Shown in pieces: positions 60,082 through 64,000 of a DNA stretch of 64,000 bases; positions within the stretch are counted from its first letter, which is position 1, and each line of letters opens with the position of its first letter. This DNA comes from Ochotona curzoniae. Lineage: Eukaryota; Chordata; Mammalia; Lagomorpha; Ochotonidae. The notes under the pieces are model-generated. The model was not told the DNA's origin. It made no database searches and worked only from the letters and a program-made list of their open reading frames with translations. The stretch spans positions 24,303,501-24,367,500 of the forward strand of contig NW_024465369.1 of the NCBI RefSeq assembly GCF_017591425.1. Reading direction: 5' to 3'. A program made the translations under genes and the position numbers.

Positions 60082-61021
60082 AGGCATAATGCAGAAAGGT
60101 TATGCTTCATTGAGTAGAAATAGAAACAACCTAAACATTCATCATTAGCAGAATAGGACATCTTTAAAAACAGTTTAGAAAAATAAAATTTATGTATTAA
60201 ATATGCTTAGATTTCAAGTGACATGAATAAATAGTGAAAATTACAAAATTAAATTCACTTTTAGCTAATGCAGGTGAAATCTCTTCCTAAAGAATGTTGG
60301 AATATGGACCATAAAATTCAAAAATTCAAAATAAAAGAATTTATGTATCAAGAAAAAAAGGAATGTTAGAATATTTGGTTTTGTTAGATATTTTCCAAAA
60401 TGTAGAAACCATATTCCATTGGCTGGAATATTGTAAAAAGACACATCTACATGGTTGAGAACTAGAAAACATTGTAGAAATGTTAAGGTGATATGCTTTT
60501 CACTACTTGTAGTATATTTTAATATTATTAGTCCTCAGAAGAAAAAAACCTGTTTCTAGAAATAACATTCCTATTGGCCTAGCTACTGTAATGAATTAGT
60601 AAGTTAATAGAAGTGCTTTGACCCTGTAGCAGAAGGAAGCTGCTACTAGCCACCCACAGTCCTTTCCTCCTTCTGTTTGCTGAGTGGTTTGAGGATTTGT
60701 TTGCTTTGGTATACTTGCTTTATTTATGATCTTATTCAGATATTTGAGAGGGGAAAGACTGATGGACATTTTGGCAAATACCAACTGTGCCTGCCTTAGA
60801 ACATGATTGGAGTAAAGTGGCATATGTGAAGGGGACAGATACCCTTTTGAACACACAATTTTTAGTTCATTTTATGTTCATGCTAGTCTGCACAAAGAAA
60901 ATGTCAGAATCCTGTGATTTCTGAAAAGAATGAAAAGGTTCTAACAACACAGCCTGATCGTTAGATGACCCTTAGTACTCTGCTTATGGTTCGCACACAT
61001 CAGAAAAGAAGTACTCAGTAA
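60082..61021. other. TANK intron 4, unique segment
   Basis: No exon or repeat recognised. Confidence 0.5.
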
Positions 61022-61342
61022 ACAGCTTGGTGTGATGGTCCAATTGGGTATATCCTCACCTTGCAAGCTCTGGGATCCCTTATAGGTGTTGGTTCATGGC
61101 CTGGCTATTCTACTTCCCACTTAGCTCCCTGCTTGTGGCCTGGGAAAGCAGTAGTGGACGGCCCAAGGCCTTGGGACCCTTTACCCATGTGGAAGAAGCT
61201 GAAGAAGCTCCTGGCTCCTACCTTGGATTGACTCAGATCCAGCCACTGTGGGCCTTTGGGGAGTAAACAAGATCTTTTTCTCTCTCTCCTTTGCTCTGTG
61301 GATCTGATTTTCCAATAAAAATAAATAAACCTTTTTATAAAA
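61022..61342 (+). mobile_element. C-SINE
   Basis: Starts CAGCTTGGTGTGATGGTCC; complete, with tail AATAAAAATAAATAAACC. Confidence 0.85.
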
Positions 61343-61353
61343 ATTGTTTAACA

Positions 61354-61515
61354 CAGAGGCTTCTTCTCTCCTTGTCTTCCCCTTCACCCAGATATAGGAA
61401 GGAAAAAAAAAGAGAATGTGGAAATGGTGATCTCACCCACCTTCCTGTAGCCCTTGACCCTTATCACCTAATCAACTATGTAAAAATCATCAAAAATAAA
61501 AATAATAATTAATAA
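61354..61515 (+). mobile_element. L1-type 3' end fragment, same family as the tail of the 15.7-kb element
   Basis: CACCTTCCTGTAGCCCTTGA and CAACTATGTAAAAATCATC, then an AT-rich tail, line up with about 47.21-47.28 kb. It has no coding part. It is the only second trace of that 3' end in the window. Confidence 0.6.
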
Positions 61516-62060
61516 TCAAAAAATTTACTTAGTACAGTGAATAATCTGCATCTCATCTTTAGTACACCACAGTAGTTTGCATGGTCTTTTGTAAATACAT
61601 ATTGGCTTCATACAACAGTTACGCCAAACTGACCCTAAAATTTAGGAGCTCATGTAACAGTGTTTAGAAATTCCAGAGGAACTTAGTTGGGTAATTCTGG
61701 CCCAGTAACTCAGATGGTGTTGAAATCAGGATGTGGGCTGACTACAGTTGTTTGATAACTTGACTGTGTGATGGGTAGATCTGCTTCTAAGGTGGTTCAC
61801 TCAGTGTGACTGTTAGTAAAAGGGCAGTGGTCACCTACCTTCACTCTCATATTATTCTCTTCAGGATAAGTGAGTCAAAAATGCTCCCAGAGCAAAAGAT
61901 TATACTTTTCCCCTTAAAGGCTTTTGTAGATACATTCAGGCATGAATAGAGTAGTATATGAATAGTTCTTAGAGATCCAAGAAACACATGTTGCTGCTAA
62001 TTATTTTTGTAAAGTTTTAAAAATTAAGGGGTATAGATAAGAAATCAAGTAACAAAAAGT
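61516..62060. other. TANK intron 4, unique segment
   Basis: Nothing recognised. Confidence 0.45.
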
Positions 62061-62360
62061 ATATATTTATTTCTTTTTTAATGTCAACGTTCATCTACCT
62101 TGAGGTCTTCTATCCACTGTTTCACTCCCAAACGTTCACAACAGCTTACACTGGACCAGTCTGAAGCCAGCAGCCTGGAACCGTGTCTGGGTTTCCCATG
62201 TGGGTGGCAAGGACCCACAGACTTGCACCTGTATCTGCTGCTTCTTGGGATGAATTAACAAGATGCTGATTGGAAGGAGAGTAGAGGGCTCAAAGTGCCA
62301 TTACAGTATGAGATTGCAGGTGCTCCAAGTGCCAGTTTAACCCACTGTGCAACACGTACA
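62061..62360 (-). mobile_element. C-SINE, old
   Basis: Diverged minus-strand copy (TCTTCTATCCACTGTTTCAC; CCCATGTGGGTGGCAAGG). Confidence 0.65.
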
Positions 62361-63520
62361 TCCATGCACAAACTTGTTCTTGGCAAACACTAACTTACTC
62401 TTGTTTGCAGTGTCTCATTACATGATAGCAGTAATAATAAAAAAAATTGTATTATAATGTAACTATAAGTTGTGATTTTTTAAAATTTGCTTTAAAAAAC
62501 AGGATTATAATATACTGTATCACTTTTATAATATGAGAAATGAAACTTGTAATACACCCTTCTGAAAGTTAGTTCAGTTGTCAAGCTAAGCACTATCTTA
62601 GGTACCATAAGGGACTGAAATTGTTAGCCTTTTTCTTTTTAGTCTACTTTTTGTTTCTCTGGGAAGTTATACTAAATCCTAAAGTATTTTGATGTAAGAA
62701 AATACATAGAAAACATATCAAAGAATTTGGTAGTATCAGTTAATGGTTTTACCTTCACTTCATTCACTCAATGATTCTGAATTCCTTCTGTGTACCTAAC
62801 AGTACCAGCCACTGGAGCACAAAGGCACTGACCTGTCTTCTGGTGTAAAATCTTATCACCAAAACTAGCATAATTATTTCAGATTCTATGATTGGAAAAA
62901 TGAGGTAGACATGGTTTGAATTTTTTTTAACTTTTAGCCTTATACAGATAGGTCATTTGTTCTTGTGTTCAAATAGCCACTTTTTTGCTTTATTTCTAAT
63001 TCTCTATGAATGTTTCTGATTTATTCATTATATATCCATTTTTCTCTGAGTTAATCAAAAGCTCAAGAGATGACTATAGTTGCTCCTGAAAGATGCCAGT
63101 TCAAAGGCTTGCCAATTTCTACTGTAGCTATCATTGTAATTAATTGACAAATATGGCAGCTTTGAGAAGCAAAGATTTAGAATAGTGAAAGAATGATCCA
63201 ACTGTGGAGCTCTCATCAGTGCTTATGTTAAGGAAATAAGATGTGCCGTACCTGGCAGTTGCAAGTAAGTACAGAAGTTGTGACATGTTTGAAGAAAGCT
63301 CATTTCTGCAAATTCACTTCTCAGTCATGAGACAAGAAATATCAGTCTACTTTAAGCAATCGTCAGCTGGTTGTGGAAACAAAGATCTGGAAACCTAAAG
63401 CAATTAGTGAGAATTATGAAGCAACATGAAATCCTACTTATATGACAAAATGAAATCCTAATTATAATATTATGGTACAGATTGAACATATAGGACCTTG
63501 ATTTTAAAATGCAAATTCCC
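62361..63520. other. TANK intron 4, unique segment
   Basis: No exon seen. In particular, no match to the TANK exon that should begin VRRQE. Confidence 0.5.
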
Positions 63521-63812
63521 AGGGCCAGTGCTGTGGGATAGCATGTTAAGCCTCAGTCTGAAGCATCAGCATCCCATATGGGTCTGTCTCAGCTGTACCA
63601 CTTCCAACCCAGATCAGTGCTATTATGCCTTAGAAAGCAGCAGAAATGGACCAAGTGTTTGTGCCACATGGAAGACCTAGAGGAAGCTCATGACTTCTGC
63701 CCAGTTCTGATCATTGCGGTTATCCAGGGAGCGAACCTAGATAGAAGAGCTCTCTGTCTTGACTTCTCTCTCTGAAACTCTGACTTTCAAGTAAATGAAT
63801 AAATGTTTTAAA
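63521..63812 (+). mobile_element. C-SINE, older subfamily
   Basis: Starts AGGGCCAGTGCTGTGGGATAG; body and tail present. Confidence 0.82.
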
Positions 63813-63814
63813 TG

Positions 63815-64000
63815 GCTAAAGGCCTTGCCATGCCTTGAGTCGCATGCCCCAGGATCCCATATGGGTGCTACTTCATGTCCAGCTGTTCTACTTCCCTTCC
63901 AGCTTTGTGTTTATGGCCTGGGAAAGCAGTAGAGGACGGCTCAAAACCTCTGACAAAGAGAGAGATATTCCATCTACTGATTCACTGTCAGAATGCAAGA
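63815..64000. mobile_element. C-SINE head joined to a minus-strand SINE piece, cut by the window end
   Basis: A sense copy (GGATCCCATATGGGTGC, GGGAAAGCAGTAGAGGACGG) stops at about 63951, where an antisense tail-side segment (GACAAAGAGAGAGATATTCC) begins. Confidence 0.65.

Noticed and set aside
58723..64000. A further TANK exon in the last 5.3 kb
   Set aside because: I looked for the segment that follows in the human protein (VRRQE and onward) on the + strand and found none; the region holds SINEs, an L1 end and intron.

Overview
This is mammalian nuclear DNA from a lagomorph, most likely a pika (Ochotona). More than thirty copies of the tRNA-derived lagomorph C-SINE occur on both strands, and the younger ones have the head and body I associate with pikas rather than rabbits. 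The only protein-coding gene I can support is TANK (TRAF family member-associated NF-kappa-B activator), on the + strand. Nearly all other short open frames are chance frames or lie inside repeats.

Layout. 1-17,150: 5' flank, mostly old repeats (an antisense L1 broken by SINEs and a MaLR-type LTR at about 5.2-9.8 kb; a sense L1 ORF2 relic at 15.6-16.1 kb; C-SINEs; MIR relics). 17,160-17,790: CpG island with GC boxes and an ETS site, the probable TANK promoter and non-coding first exon. 17.8-48.2 kb: TANK intron 1. 48,232-48,379: exon 2, with the start codon at 48,281. 57,157-57,265: exon 3. 58,607-58,722: exon 4. The three coding segments join in frame into the first 108 codons, including the N-terminal coiled coil. 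Later exons lie beyond the window. A processed RPL23A pseudogene sits in intron 2 at 55.0-55.5 kb.

The striking object is a 15.7-kb insertion in intron 1 (31,582-47,323), in the same orientation as TANK. It has a perfect 16-bp target-site duplication and a poly(A) tail. It begins with 53 full copies plus one partial copy of a 253-bp, CpG-rich unit that look identical to one another. A roughly 2-kb domain follows, largely a degenerate ~60-bp minisatellite, and then an L1-like 3' end. No reverse transcriptase or other L1 protein is readable in it. Each unit looks like a complete promoter: inverted CCAAT, GC box, TATA-like TTTTAAA at -30, a start at unit position 1 (the exact 5' end of the insertion, preceded by one extra G), a YY1-like site and a strong 5' splice site. 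I read it as a non-autonomous, L1-mobilised composite retrotransposon, comparable in layout to SVA elements, with a monomeric promoter array like that of mouse L1. I do not recognise it as a described family. The perfect uniformity of the array means expansion after insertion, or an assembly artefact, must be considered.

Limits: all repeat names come from recognition by eye, the edges of old repeats are approximate, and the TANK exon 1 boundaries are not certain.
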